Source of the DNA: Flavobacteriales bacterium
Lineage (GTDB): Bacteria > Bacteroidota > Bacteroidia > Flavobacteriales > Flavobacteriaceae
Assembly: GCA_003331305.1 (NCBI GenBank)
Contig: QOQB01000001.1
Location: 114,250-178,249 of the forward strand
DNA: 64,000 nt
Direction of reading: 5' to 3'
Numbering within the stretch: the stretch's first letter is position 1; each line of letters starts with the position of its first letter. Position numbers and translations under genes: made by a program. The notes under the pieces were generated by a model. It saw only the letters and a list, made by a program, of their open reading frames with translations. It made no database searches and had not been told where the DNA came from. Positions 8,855 to 17,482 of this stretch are shown here, piece by piece.

Positions 8855-9447
8855 TACATTTGTTTAACTTCCACAAAAGGTGGAAACAAGTACTGTCTTT
8901 TAGTTTGGGTACAAGTACATAAAAATCGTGTTCGGCGTTTTATTCCTTTTTGAAAAATGCGACCATCCGAAGCACAGAACAATGCACCTTGTTCCAATTC
9001 AAAAATACATTTTTTATCATTGGGTAGGTCAAATTGCCGTAGCGCAAGCATAAGCGAGGCGTCAGCAGCAAACGTTGCTTTGGGCTTTTTCATGTGCTTT
9101 TTCAAGGGTTCAAGTAGTGACTTTGGAAAAAAATCTACTGATAAAAATGGGATTACCAACTCCTGAAACGTTGATTGCCAAGCTGTACCATGTGGTTTTT
9201 GTCTATTCTTGTAATTAGAAAACACGCTGTAATGAGCCCATTCGTGCAAAAAAGTAAGCAAAAAACGATAGCGATTTTCCATGGCATTTAGTGTAATCGT
9301 AACAGGCTTGCCATGCTGTACACGAAAATCTCCATGTTTGGTTTTGCGTTGGCGCACTACTTTTATATGAACATTATTATCTGCAATCAGCGAAGCACAT
9401 TTTTCTTGAGTTCCTACTGGCAAAAAAGAATAAAAATCAAGGCTCAT
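8854..9447 (-). CDS. SprT-like zinc metallopeptidase domain protein
   Basis: 197 residues with a SprT-like core: His-Glu-Trp-Ala-His at H68-H72 is the zinc-binding HExxH motif, with a further histidine about 12 residues on. Several cysteines and charged residues in the C-terminal 60 residues, including Leu-Cys-Thr-Cys-Thr, may be a degenerate zinc ribbon. No signal peptide, so cytoplasmic. SprT/Spartan relatives cleave DNA-protein crosslinks, but that role is inferred from the fold family only. Start and stop overlap both neighbours by one base (TAATG), indicating coupled translation. Confidence 0.82.
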   Translation of the reverse strand: MSLDFYSFLPVGTQEKCASLIADNNVHIKVVRQRKTKHGDFRVQHGKPVTITLNAMENRYRFLLTFLHEWAHYSVFSNYKNRQKPHGTAWQSTFQELVIPFLSVDFFPKSLLEPLKKHMKKPKATFAADASLMLALRQFDLPNDKKCIFELEQGALFCASDGRIFQKGIKRRTRFLCTCTQTKRQYLFPPFVEVKQM

Positions 9448-10130
9448 TAAGGCGTCGTGTTCGAAACGGGAAGTACTTTACCGTTATAGAATTGGTGACC
9501 CGTTAAGGCAAATTTTGCAATATAGGCTGCCATGGTTTTGGCGTCCATTGGAACATCTAATCCTGGGAAAGCTTCTGAAAGCATTTCGGTTTGTACAGCA
9601 CCAAGAGCCAAAGCATTCACTGAAGGACCGGATTGTTTAAATTCCTCTGCGAGTAATTCTGTAAGTATAGACACTGCTCCTTTGCTACTACTGTAAGCAG
9701 CTAAACCTGGAAACTTAGAAGTGCCGTTTATGCCTCCCATGCTGCTGATGTTTAGCACATGACTCTCAGTACTCATTTTTGAGAGTAATAGGCGTGTAAG
9801 GTTTGCCAACCCAAAGACATTGACTTTATAAACTGATTCAAAATCAGACTGGGTCGTTTCTAAAAAAGGCTTATTGATAAGTTTACCTGCATTGTTAATG
9901 AGTACATCGACGTGTTCAGGTGAAGATGTAGATACCCATTTCTGCAACGACTCAGCATCCGAAATATCTAAAGAAAATGCGTTGACATTTGGAATGTTTA
10001 AAGACTCAATCGGAGCAATGTTGCGCGACAGTGCCCAAACATGATGATGATGATCCGAAAGCCATTGTACCAAAGCTAAGCCAATTCCTCTGCTTGCTCC
10101 TGTAATCACAATGTTTTTTGACGCCCCCAA
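9447..10130 (-). CDS. Short-chain dehydrogenase/reductase
   Basis: Classical SDR of about 227 residues. Visible are the nucleotide-binding Thr-Gly-Ala-Ser-Arg-Gly-Ile-Gly, Asn-Asn-Ala-Gly, the catalytic serine in Asn-Ile-Ser-Ser-Met and Tyr-Ser-Ser-Ser-Lys (YxxxK). There is no ATG before the Rossmann motif; I chose TTG at 10130, five bases after the pdhC stop, which gives a normal short N-terminus. A frame running up to 10229 would lie inside pdhC. Substrate unknown. A histidine run lies after the first helix, probably neutral. Member of the pdhA operon. Confidence 0.85.
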   Translation of the reverse strand: MGASKNIVITGASRGIGLALVQWLSDHHHHVWALSRNIAPIESLNIPNVNAFSLDISDAESLQKWVSTSSPEHVDVLINNAGKLINKPFLETTQSDFESVYKVNVFGLANLTRLLLSKMSTESHVLNISSMGGINGTSKFPGLAAYSSSKGAVSILTELLAEEFKQSGPSVNALALGAVQTEMLSEAFPGLDVPMDAKTMAAYIAKFALTGHQFYNGKVLPVSNTTP

Positions 10131-10135
10131 AATAA

Positions 10136-11725
10136 TTACACTACTAAGCGGATGGGATTTTCGATATGTTCCTTGAGGGTTTGTAAGAACTGTGCCCCTG
10201 TTGCTCCATCTACAGTTCGATGGTCGCAAGCCAGTGTAAGCTTCATTGTATTTCCAACCACAATTTCACCTTCTTTGACTACTGGTTTTTGCACAATGGC
10301 ACCCACAGAAAGTATGGCGGAATTGGGTTGATTAATAATAGATGTAAATTCGTTAATACCAAACATTCCAAGGTTAGAAACCGTAAATGTGCTTCCGTCC
10401 ATTTCTTGTGGAGTAAGTTTTTTACTTCTTGCGCGACCAGCAAAATCTTTAACTTGTGTGCCAATTTGCGGCAAGTTCATTTCGTTAGCAAATCGCAATA
10501 CAGGTACTACCAATCCATCATCAACTGCCACAGCTACTCCGACATGCACGTGATGGTTTAACACCATTTTGTCATCAAACCATTGCGAATTTACTTGAGG
10601 GTGCTCTTTTAGAGAAAGTGCCACTGCTTTTACAACAATATCGTTGAACGAAATCTTGGTTTCAGGAATGGAGTTATATTGTTTTCTAAAGGCAATTGCA
10701 GCGTCCATATCAAACTCTACTGAGAGGTAATAGTGGGGTGCGCTGAATTTTGAAGCTCCCAAGCGCTTAGCAATAGTCTTGCGCATTTGAGAGTTTGGAA
10801 TTTCTTCTTGTTTTTCTTGTCCTGCTGGCACAAAAACAGTTGGTTGACTGCTCGTCGTGACTGTCGGTGTGTACTGTTCTACGTCGCGTTTAACAATACG
10901 TCCAGATTCACCTGTCCCAGTAACAAGGTGAAGATCAATTCCTTTTTCTTTGGCAATTTTCTTTGCCAATGGCGATGCCATGATGCGACCTGTATTTGGT
11001 ACTGTGTTTGTTTCGGTAACTGCCGGTGCAACTGCTACAGGCTCGGCTTGTGGTGTGGGAGGTGCAGGTGCTTCTTCCAGTACAGGAGCAGTCGCTTTTG
11101 GCACTTCAGGAGGTGCTGCTAAAATAGCAGAGATATCTGTTCCGGCTGGTCCAATAATGGCAAGAAGTGTGTCTACAGGCGCCGTTTCGCCTACGGCTGT
11201 TCCTATGTGAAGTAATACGCCAGAAAAGAACGATTCAAATTCCATAGTGGCTTTATCCGTCTCTATTTCTGCTAGAATATCTCCCTCTTCCACTGAGTCG
11301 CCTACTTGTTTTAACCAAGAGGCAACTGTACCTTCTTCCATGGTGTCACTAAGACGCGGCATGTTGATGACCTCAACGCCTTCTGGTATGGCAGTAGGAA
11401 TAGCTTCTGAAACTTCTGTTTTTTCGACCTCAGGGACAACTTCAGCAGCAGCTGTTTCACCGCTAATCAATGCTGTAATATCCTCTCCTTCATCGCCAAT
11501 AATAGCTAGCAATACATCAACAGGAGCCGTCTCTCCTGCTTGTACACCGATATGCAAGAGTGTTCCTTCATGAAAAGACTCAAACTCCATGGTGGCCTTG
11601 TCCGTTTCAATTTCAGCTAAAATATCGCCTTCATCTACTGAATCACCTACATTTTTAAGCCATGTAGCCACTGTTCCTTCTTCCATTGTATCGCTAAGGC
11701 GCGGCATGTTAATGATTGTTGCCAT
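10136..11725 (-). CDS. pdhC: Pyruvate dehydrogenase complex E2, dihydrolipoamide acetyltransferase
   Basis: 529 residues. Two lipoyl domains (about 1-85 and 118-203) each carry the Glu-Thr-Asp-Lys-Ala-Thr lipoylation motif at K43 and K158. A proline/alanine-rich linker follows, then a peripheral subunit-binding domain (about 255-295) and a catalytic acetyltransferase domain ending in Asp-His-Arg-Thr-Val-Asp-Gly. Transfers acetyl from lipoamide to CoA. Start at 11725 is one base after the pdhA stop; the upstream in-frame ATG lies inside pdhA. Directly downstream of E1 alpha, so a branched-chain or 2-oxoglutarate role is less likely. Confidence 0.95.
   Translation of the reverse strand: MATIINMPRLSDTMEEGTVATWLKNVGDSVDEGDILAEIETDKATMEFESFHEGTLLHIGVQAGETAPVDVLLAIIGDEGEDITALISGETAAAEVVPEVEKTEVSEAIPTAIPEGVEVINMPRLSDTMEEGTVASWLKQVGDSVEEGDILAEIETDKATMEFESFFSGVLLHIGTAVGETAPVDTLLAIIGPAGTDISAILAAPPEVPKATAPVLEEAPAPPTPQAEPVAVAPAVTETNTVPNTGRIMASPLAKKIAKEKGIDLHLVTGTGESGRIVKRDVEQYTPTVTTSSQPTVFVPAGQEKQEEIPNSQMRKTIAKRLGASKFSAPHYYLSVEFDMDAAIAFRKQYNSIPETKISFNDIVVKAVALSLKEHPQVNSQWFDDKMVLNHHVHVGVAVAVDDGLVVPVLRFANEMNLPQIGTQVKDFAGRARSKKLTPQEMDGSTFTVSNLGMFGINEFTSIINQPNSAILSVGAIVQKPVVKEGEIVVGNTMKLTLACDHRTVDGATGAQFLQTLKEHIENPIRLVV
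11117..11713 (-). repeat. Tandem lipoyl-domain duplication inside pdhC
   Basis: Two near-identical coding blocks, 11462-11713 and 11117-11368, 345 bp apart (115 codons), each encoding one lipoyl domain. Most residues from Ile-Asn-Met-Pro-Arg to Leu-Leu-Ala-Ile-Ile-Gly are the same. A recent or gene-converted internal duplication. Confidence 0.85.
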
Positions 11726-11726
11726 A

Positions 11727-12725
11727 TTATAATTTATGTGGGATAAATGGGTAATCTTCTTGTTCGTAAACGGCATCGTACATCACATTCTTATCGGGGA
11801 AAGGTGACGTCTCTGCAAATTCTTCACATTCTTTAACACCTGCTTTTACACGAGCATCAATTTCAGCAAGTTCATCTTCAGTGGCAAATGCTTCCTTTAA
11901 AATTATATCTTTTACTTGGGTAATAGGGTCAATTTTACGGTATTCTTCCACTTCTTCTTTAGTACGGTAGTGTTGGGCATCAGACATAGAATGTCCGCGG
12001 TAACGATATGTTTTTGCCTCTAAAAACGTAGGCCCATCACCACGACGCGCGCGTTGAATGGCCTCATCTATTCCTTCTGCAACAGCAACTGGATTCATTC
12101 CATCAATAGGACCGCAAGGCATTTCGTAGCCTAATCCAAGCTTCCAAATATCGGTATGATTGGCCGTGCGCTCTACCGAAGTTCCCATGGCGTACCCATT
12201 GTTTTCTACAATAAATACAACGGGAAGCTTCCAAAGCATTGCCAAGTTCAATGTTTCGTGCAGTGACCCTTGACGAACAGCGCCATCGCCCATAAAACAT
12301 AGCGTTACTGCATCGCTGCCGTGATATTTATCGCCAAACGCCATTCCTGCTCCAAGCGGAATTTGTCCACCAACGATACCATGACCTCCGTGAAAACGGT
12401 GTTCTTTTGAAAATATGTGCATCGAACCCCCTAATCCGTTTGAAGTTCCCGTGGATTTGCCAAACAGCTCTGCCATTACTCTTTTTGGATCAACGCCCAT
12501 TCCTATGGGTTGTACGTGATTACGATAGGCCGTAATCATACGATCTTTAGTCAAGTCCATTGCGTGCAGTGCTCCTGCCAAAATAGCTTCTTGACCATTG
12601 TAAAGATGTAAGAAACCACGAACTTTTTGCTGGATATAAACTGATGCAAGTTTGTCTTCAAACTTGCGCCAAAAAAACATATTCTCGTACCAATTCAGGT
12701 AGGTTTCGCGCGTAACTTTTTCCAT
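11727..12725 (-). CDS. pdhA: Pyruvate dehydrogenase E1 component, alpha subunit
   Basis: 332 residues of the heterotetrameric E1 alpha type. The thiamine diphosphate motif runs from Gly-Asp-Gly-Ala-Val to Glu-Asn-Asn-Gly-Tyr, and the phosphorylation-loop-like Tyr-Arg-Gly-His-Ser-Met-Ser-Asp is present. Together with an E1 beta chain it decarboxylates pyruvate and acetylates the lipoyl group of the E2 encoded next. The E1 beta gene is not in this window; in flavobacteria it is usually at another locus. First gene of a five-gene operon, with its own promoter. Confidence 0.95.
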   Translation of the reverse strand: MEKVTRETYLNWYENMFFWRKFEDKLASVYIQQKVRGFLHLYNGQEAILAGALHAMDLTKDRMITAYRNHVQPIGMGVDPKRVMAELFGKSTGTSNGLGGSMHIFSKEHRFHGGHGIVGGQIPLGAGMAFGDKYHGSDAVTLCFMGDGAVRQGSLHETLNLAMLWKLPVVFIVENNGYAMGTSVERTANHTDIWKLGLGYEMPCGPIDGMNPVAVAEGIDEAIQRARRGDGPTFLEAKTYRYRGHSMSDAQHYRTKEEVEEYRKIDPITQVKDIILKEAFATEDELAEIDARVKAGVKECEEFAETSPFPDKNVMYDAVYEQEDYPFIPHKL

Positions 12726-12749
12726 AGGGTTTAGCTGTTATGAGTTGCG

Positions 12750-12757
12750 CAAAGATA
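12750..12757 (-). promoter_or_regulatory. Predicted -7 element of the pdhA operon
   Basis: TATCTTTG on the minus strand, exact TAnnTTTG match, 25 nt upstream of the pdhA ATG. TTTC at 12774-12777 or TTTG at 12782-12785 could serve as -33, neither with ideal spacing. Confidence 0.55.
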
Positions 12758-12795
12758 GGGTAACTAATTCATGGAAAAAAACAAAACGAAAATCC

Positions 12796-13938
12796 TTAGT
12801 AGCGTTCTTGACCAAAGTTGAATGTGAGTGAAAAACGAAGTGTATTTTCAAGTGGATTTACTACTCTAGTTGCAGATACTAAATAGGACAAATCGATATC
12901 TATGATATTGTATTTAAATCCTACTCCGAGCGTAATAAACTTTCGTGCTCCCTTTAGTTCATTTTCGTTAAAATATCCTGCGCGTAAGGCAAAGGATTCG
13001 TCGTACATGAACTCCGCCCCAAGTGCCCAAGTAAATTCTTTTAATTCTTCACTAAAGCCATCAGGTGCATCACCAAAGGATTTAAAAATTCCAGAAAGAA
13101 CCCCAACATCATCGGGTTGTATATACCCAGTAATATTTCCCTCGCTGTCTGTTATAGGCTCACTAGGTGAGGGCACCAAAAGCTTGTTTAACTCTAGGCT
13201 TATGTTGAGCTTGTTATACGAATCAAAAATAAAATCAAAACCTCCACCGAACTTTAAATTTGTGGGTAAAAAGTCTGACTCGCCTTCGTCTTCATATTTA
13301 AGTTTTGGGCCAATATTAGAAATATTAAATCCTGCACGCCATATACCAGAAAAATTTGAATACGGTACCTCGTATGACTCATAAAAACCCGAGATTCCTA
13401 CAGCTACCGTACTCGCGGCTACACTTTCGTTATTTCCTGACTGAAGCTTTAAATCGGAGTTTAAAAACGAGCCTTGAATTGCCATAGAGAAATTTTCACT
13501 TAATTTTAAAGCATAAGAAGCATCTATAACGAGTTCGTTTGGCCGTTCAACCAAAGGGTTGATAAAATCTTGAGGACTTTCACCTATTTCAATCTCGCCT
13601 AAGCTAAAGTAGCGCAAACCAATAGCCCAAGCAGCACGGTCATCAACAGCGCGATAATACGTCAAATCTGCTAAGAAAATATCGTTTACCAACTTACTCA
13701 AATAGGGCGTGTAGCTAATTGAAGCACCCGTTTCATTAGAAACGAAAACAAACTTTGCAGGATTCCAGTGATTGGAAAAAGCATCGGCAGAAGTGGCAAC
13801 ACCCTGATCGCCTAAAGCCGCTGAGCGTGCGTCAGGAGCAATGTTTAAAAAAGGGACGCCTGTAGTAACTACACGGTTTTGGGCATATGTGAGCTGAAAA
13901 AGTCCAACGAATAAAAGTAAAGCGGTAAATTGTTTCAT
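12796..13938 (-). CDS. porV: Type IX secretion system outer membrane protein PorV
   Basis: 380 residues with a cleavable signal peptide ending Thr-Tyr-Ala-Gln, then the PorV hallmark Pro-Asp-Ala-Arg-Ser-Ala-Ala-Leu-Gly-Asp and Asn-His-Trp-Asn-Pro-Ala-Lys near the N-terminus. FadL-like beta-barrel ending in an aromatic-rich strand (Phe-Asn-Phe-Gly). In T9SS, PorV shuttles cargo from the Sov translocon to the attachment complex with PorU. Start at 13938 is one base after the porU stop; an upstream in-frame start would lie inside porU and destroy the signal peptide. Cotranscribed with porU. Confidence 0.94.
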   Translation of the reverse strand: MKQFTALLLFVGLFQLTYAQNRVVTTGVPFLNIAPDARSAALGDQGVATSADAFSNHWNPAKFVFVSNETGASISYTPYLSKLVNDIFLADLTYYRAVDDRAAWAIGLRYFSLGEIEIGESPQDFINPLVERPNELVIDASYALKLSENFSMAIQGSFLNSDLKLQSGNNESVAASTVAVGISGFYESYEVPYSNFSGIWRAGFNISNIGPKLKYEDEGESDFLPTNLKFGGGFDFIFDSYNKLNISLELNKLLVPSPSEPITDSEGNITGYIQPDDVGVLSGIFKSFGDAPDGFSEELKEFTWALGAEFMYDESFALRAGYFNENELKGARKFITLGVGFKYNIIDIDLSYLVSATRVVNPLENTLRFSLTFNFGQERY

Positions 13939-13939
13939 A

Positions 13940-16900
13940 CTATTCAATAATAAGTTTAGCCGAAAAGGTATCGGTTGATTGTGATAACGAAGAAATAAGC
14001 TCAATCGTGTACAAGTAGGTGCCTTTATTTACTTTTTGCCCACTGTACGAAGTAGCTTCCCATCGAATGCTGTTCAACAAATAGCCTGTAGAAAACACAT
14101 CTTGGCTGGTATGCCAGATACGTTTTCCATCCATGGTAAAGATATACAAATTCGCTTCTAAAAGCTCACGCGGACGGTTGTGTTGCACAAAAAATGTTGT
14201 TTGATTTGTAACAGGGTTTGGCGAGTTGAAAACGCGTTCTATTTTTAGGTCACTGTTATCCATTACCCAAAACGTAATTGTTTTCGTGCTTGGGTTATTG
14301 TGTGTGTCCCAGGCCTTTATGGTGAGCGAATGCATTCCTACGGACAAATCATTGAGCGGATATGACAGCGTTCCTCTAGTAAAATCGTCAATTGCTGTAG
14401 AATAAAAGGCGTTAAGCACAATTGGATTGGTTTGGTTATTATCCAAAACTGCCGTGATATCGTGTCCAATTCCCCCAGCAGTGTTAATGCCATTCTCATC
14501 AGCTATATCTAAAATAAGCGTTGGGCTACTAAAGACACGCTCTCCGTCTTTAAAATTTCTGTTGTTTAGATACGCATCAATTTCTGGACCTTGATTGTCT
14601 TTAGGCGCTGAAGTGTTTAATCCGCCAATGGTTAATGTGTTAGAAAACCCACCTAAGGATTCGCTTTTGTCTTCATTAAAAGCAATCATGGTTATGCGTG
14701 TGTTACCGAGCTCTAAATCAATGTCTTTTGGTACGACAAAAGTGGTCGTGAATTTACCATTTTTGACAGTGGACAGCCCTTGAAAAATTTGGTTTCCCAA
14801 AGACATAAAAGTCATTTTTTTATACCCGTCGTTCCCAAGCGTGGTACGCTCAACTTCTTTGTCAAATACCTGAAGGGTTATTGTTCCATTGAACGAAGCT
14901 TGTGGCAAACCCATGAAATCTGTAACAGCACCCTCAATAGTAACATTATCCAATGCGCTTAACTGTAGCTCTTCACTTGTTGCATTATCAATAGCAACTC
15001 CATTGATACGGGTAATTAATGCTTCTCGCTTTGGGATATGGAGTTTTAACGCAGGGTCGCCTATATAAAAAATAATACGTTTTTGGTTGACATCTGAGAA
15101 TTCGCTTTTTGCTTTTCGTAATGCTTCGGCGATGCTGGTATAATCATCGCTTCCAAAAGAAAATAAATTTCTTGAAAGAATATCATTGTAACTGATACCG
15201 TTGGTAACGTAAATTTGGCGTGTAGTCGAAATAAGACCAATAGCACCGCCTGTTGGATTTTGATAAATGAGCTCACCTGCAGTCTGTCTTTCGTGATTAT
15301 CAAAGCGTGAAAACTCACAGGTTGATGTAATAAAAAGTGGATATCTACCCGGGTGAAAAACCGTAGCCGCCAAATCTTTATCTACCAAAAATTCGTTTGA
15401 AAGACCGTCTTCTCCGCCATGGCCAAAATAATTTACCACCAATGTTCCTTGTGATAGTCTGTTTTCCAAAGCGGCTTCTACACCTGGATATCTGTCGCCT
15501 CCGGCAGATGCGACTTGCGTAAAGGCATCGGAGTGCAATTTTGTAACGTTAAGAAAAGGCTTGTTGCGTTGCAAATCATCTCCGACCAAGTCTAGTTTTT
15601 CCTGAATGATATATTCCCATTCTTCATCAACGTCATCGGACAATAATGTGAAGCTATTGTTCCAGCTTCCTTTGTTTTCAGGGGATTCGTATTCGATGAC
15701 TTTGTCAACCGCAACTCTAGCTTGCGCATCATTTGAAAAAACCATACGGCCAACCGCTAAATCCATTTCATCATTACTTCCTAAAAATCCCTCTCCAATG
15801 TCCATCATGGTAAAAAAATCATCCGACATATACGAGTTTGTCAAAGAAAAGCTGCTAAGCGCATGAAAGGTGGGTACAACCATGTCATTTCCTCGAGTAC
15901 GATTTTGGTAATCATAGCTTGTATCTCCAAACAAACACAAATATTTGAGTTGTTTTCCTTGTGAAACGTAAAGGTACCGTACAAAATTTCGAATAGCCGC
16001 TATGTCTTGTTGGCCAGTAGAAAAGGCTTCATAAATTTCCTCAAGAGTAACCAATTTCGCTTGGAGTCCTCGATTTTCTATTCGGTGTGCGACTAGTCGC
16101 TGGGCTTCCTCTCTATATGCTTCTGAAGTGATAAGTAAATAAGTTGTTGGAGGTGAGGATTGAATTTGAGTCAAAAATGAAGACGGTGTAAACATTCGCG
16201 TACTTCGTTCATAGGTTGGTGTTTTGTAGTCCGTAGCTAAAACAAACTCGCTATCTGCATCTACCAAAACATCTGCGCCAAATGTTGTTGCATCGACAGT
16301 AGGCATGTACACCACGTCGCTGTTCAATTCCCAAAGACTGGTTTCTGAAGTTGCGTCAGTAATAGCCAGTTCTTGAACGCTTATTGAGGGGTCAAGCGTG
16401 AATAAAAAACTTCTCTCGGCACCTGAAAGTTTTCTTTTGTATTGCGCCAAAATGAAATCCAAATATCCATTGGAGCTAAAATCGCCGTTTGAAGAGTACT
16501 CAAGTTCAGCAGTAACCTCATTCGTGGGGTTCAATTGTAATTGAATCGCTCCAGAAAAGTCATTAAACTGAGTGTATGGCGCTGTTGCAATGGTTGTCCC
16601 GCTAATAGCTCCAAGGCTATTGGTAGTTGACTCAGAGCTTGAGCTGAACGTAAAAGACGTACTTGTATTTGCTGCAGCGGCAACACGAGCAACTACATCA
16701 ATTGTTGTTTCTGGCATTACATTAGGAGTTTGTAGCGTATAGGTTTCTTTTTGCGCATCTGAAAATCGTACGCCAAACCATTGTCTTCCCAACGAACCAA
16801 TATTGTAATTTTCTTCCTCAATTGCGGTAGTGTATATCCCTGCGAGTATTGCATTGGTTGAAACAACATCATTCCCTTGCTCAACTACAACACGTTTTCC

Positions 16901-17344
16901 GTACGAAGTTCCATAGGTTATATAATATGTTGTTGTGTTGTGGTATAAGTTTCTGAAGGTTTTACTTTCTGTATTCCAAGTATCACCAGCATACCCCATA
17001 AACAAAATATAATCTTCATCGTCAAATGAGCCATTATTCTCTCCTACTACCCAAATAGCGTTTTCATGTAAGGTTTCAATATCAGCTGCATTTTGAAGTG
17101 GCAACATTTGACCTCCGCGTCCAAAAACACGAAGGGTCTTAGGGTCAATATCGTCAACAGGTACACCCAATTGCTGTAGAAAGTTTTTGGTGATTTTTTG
17201 TATGCCTGTTTCTACAACTGAAAAACGATGCCAAGATGTAATGGTGTCATCCATAAAAGGATGCAAAGAAGCGCTTTGGGCAGTCACAGCCATGCAAAAC
17301 GTGCTTAAAACAGAAACAAAAAAGCTAAGTAATTTTGTTTTCAT
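13940..17344 (-). CDS. porU: Type IX secretion system sortase PorU (C25 gingipain-family peptidase)
   Basis: 1134 residues with a signal peptide ending Val-Thr-Ala-Gln. A large N-terminal beta-rich region precedes the C25 protease domain, where the catalytic pair H642 (Gly-His-Gly-Gly-Glu-Asp) and C676 (Thr-Ser-Thr-Cys-Glu-Phe) is intact. The last 90 residues form a T9SS C-terminal-domain-like sandwich, which PorU retains. It removes the CTD of cargo and attaches it to anionic lipopolysaccharide or peptide acceptors on the cell surface. Operon with porV; divergent from gldJ across a 138-bp gap. Confidence 0.95.
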   Translation of the reverse strand: MKTKLLSFFVSVLSTFCMAVTAQSASLHPFMDDTITSWHRFSVVETGIQKITKNFLQQLGVPVDDIDPKTLRVFGRGGQMLPLQNAADIETLHENAIWVVGENNGSFDDEDYILFMGYAGDTWNTESKTFRNLYHNTTTYYITYGTSYGKRVVVEQGNDVVSTNAILAGIYTTAIEEENYNIGSLGRQWFGVRFSDAQKETYTLQTPNVMPETTIDVVARVAAAANTSTSFTFSSSSESTTNSLGAISGTTIATAPYTQFNDFSGAIQLQLNPTNEVTAELEYSSNGDFSSNGYLDFILAQYKRKLSGAERSFLFTLDPSISVQELAITDATSETSLWELNSDVVYMPTVDATTFGADVLVDADSEFVLATDYKTPTYERSTRMFTPSSFLTQIQSSPPTTYLLITSEAYREEAQRLVAHRIENRGLQAKLVTLEEIYEAFSTGQQDIAAIRNFVRYLYVSQGKQLKYLCLFGDTSYDYQNRTRGNDMVVPTFHALSSFSLTNSYMSDDFFTMMDIGEGFLGSNDEMDLAVGRMVFSNDAQARVAVDKVIEYESPENKGSWNNSFTLLSDDVDEEWEYIIQEKLDLVGDDLQRNKPFLNVTKLHSDAFTQVASAGGDRYPGVEAALENRLSQGTLVVNYFGHGGEDGLSNEFLVDKDLAATVFHPGRYPLFITSTCEFSRFDNHERQTAGELIYQNPTGGAIGLISTTRQIYVTNGISYNDILSRNLFSFGSDDYTSIAEALRKAKSEFSDVNQKRIIFYIGDPALKLHIPKREALITRINGVAIDNATSEELQLSALDNVTIEGAVTDFMGLPQASFNGTITLQVFDKEVERTTLGNDGYKKMTFMSLGNQIFQGLSTVKNGKFTTTFVVPKDIDLELGNTRITMIAFNEDKSESLGGFSNTLTIGGLNTSAPKDNQGPEIDAYLNNRNFKDGERVFSSPTLILDIADENGINTAGGIGHDITAVLDNNQTNPIVLNAFYSTAIDDFTRGTLSYPLNDLSVGMHSLTIKAWDTHNNPSTKTITFWVMDNSDLKIERVFNSPNPVTNQTTFFVQHNRPRELLEANLYIFTMDGKRIWHTSQDVFSTGYLLNSIRWEATSYSGQKVNKGTYLYTIELISSLSQSTDTFSAKLIIE

Positions 17345-17446
17345 ACATAGTGATAACGACAGGCGGAAGTTAATCGTATTTGGGTTAAGATATACTATTT
17401 TTGTTTTGTCTGCGTTTACTAAATAATAAAACGGATGATTTATTCG

Positions 17447-17453
17447 TATATTG
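17447..17453 (+). promoter_or_regulatory. Weak -7 candidate for gldJ
   Basis: TATATTG followed by C, one T short of TAnnTTTG, 29 nt before the gldJ ATG. The 138-bp gap to porU has no exact element on either strand and no clear hairpin. Confidence 0.3.
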
Positions 17454-17482
17454 CACCCATTGTTATGACTTGAAACTTACAA

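Noticed and set aside
10950..11573. Two similar Ser/Ala/Thr-rich plus-strand frames opposite pdhC
   Set aside because: They are the antisense reading of the two duplicated lipoyl domains, which explains both their openness and likeness.
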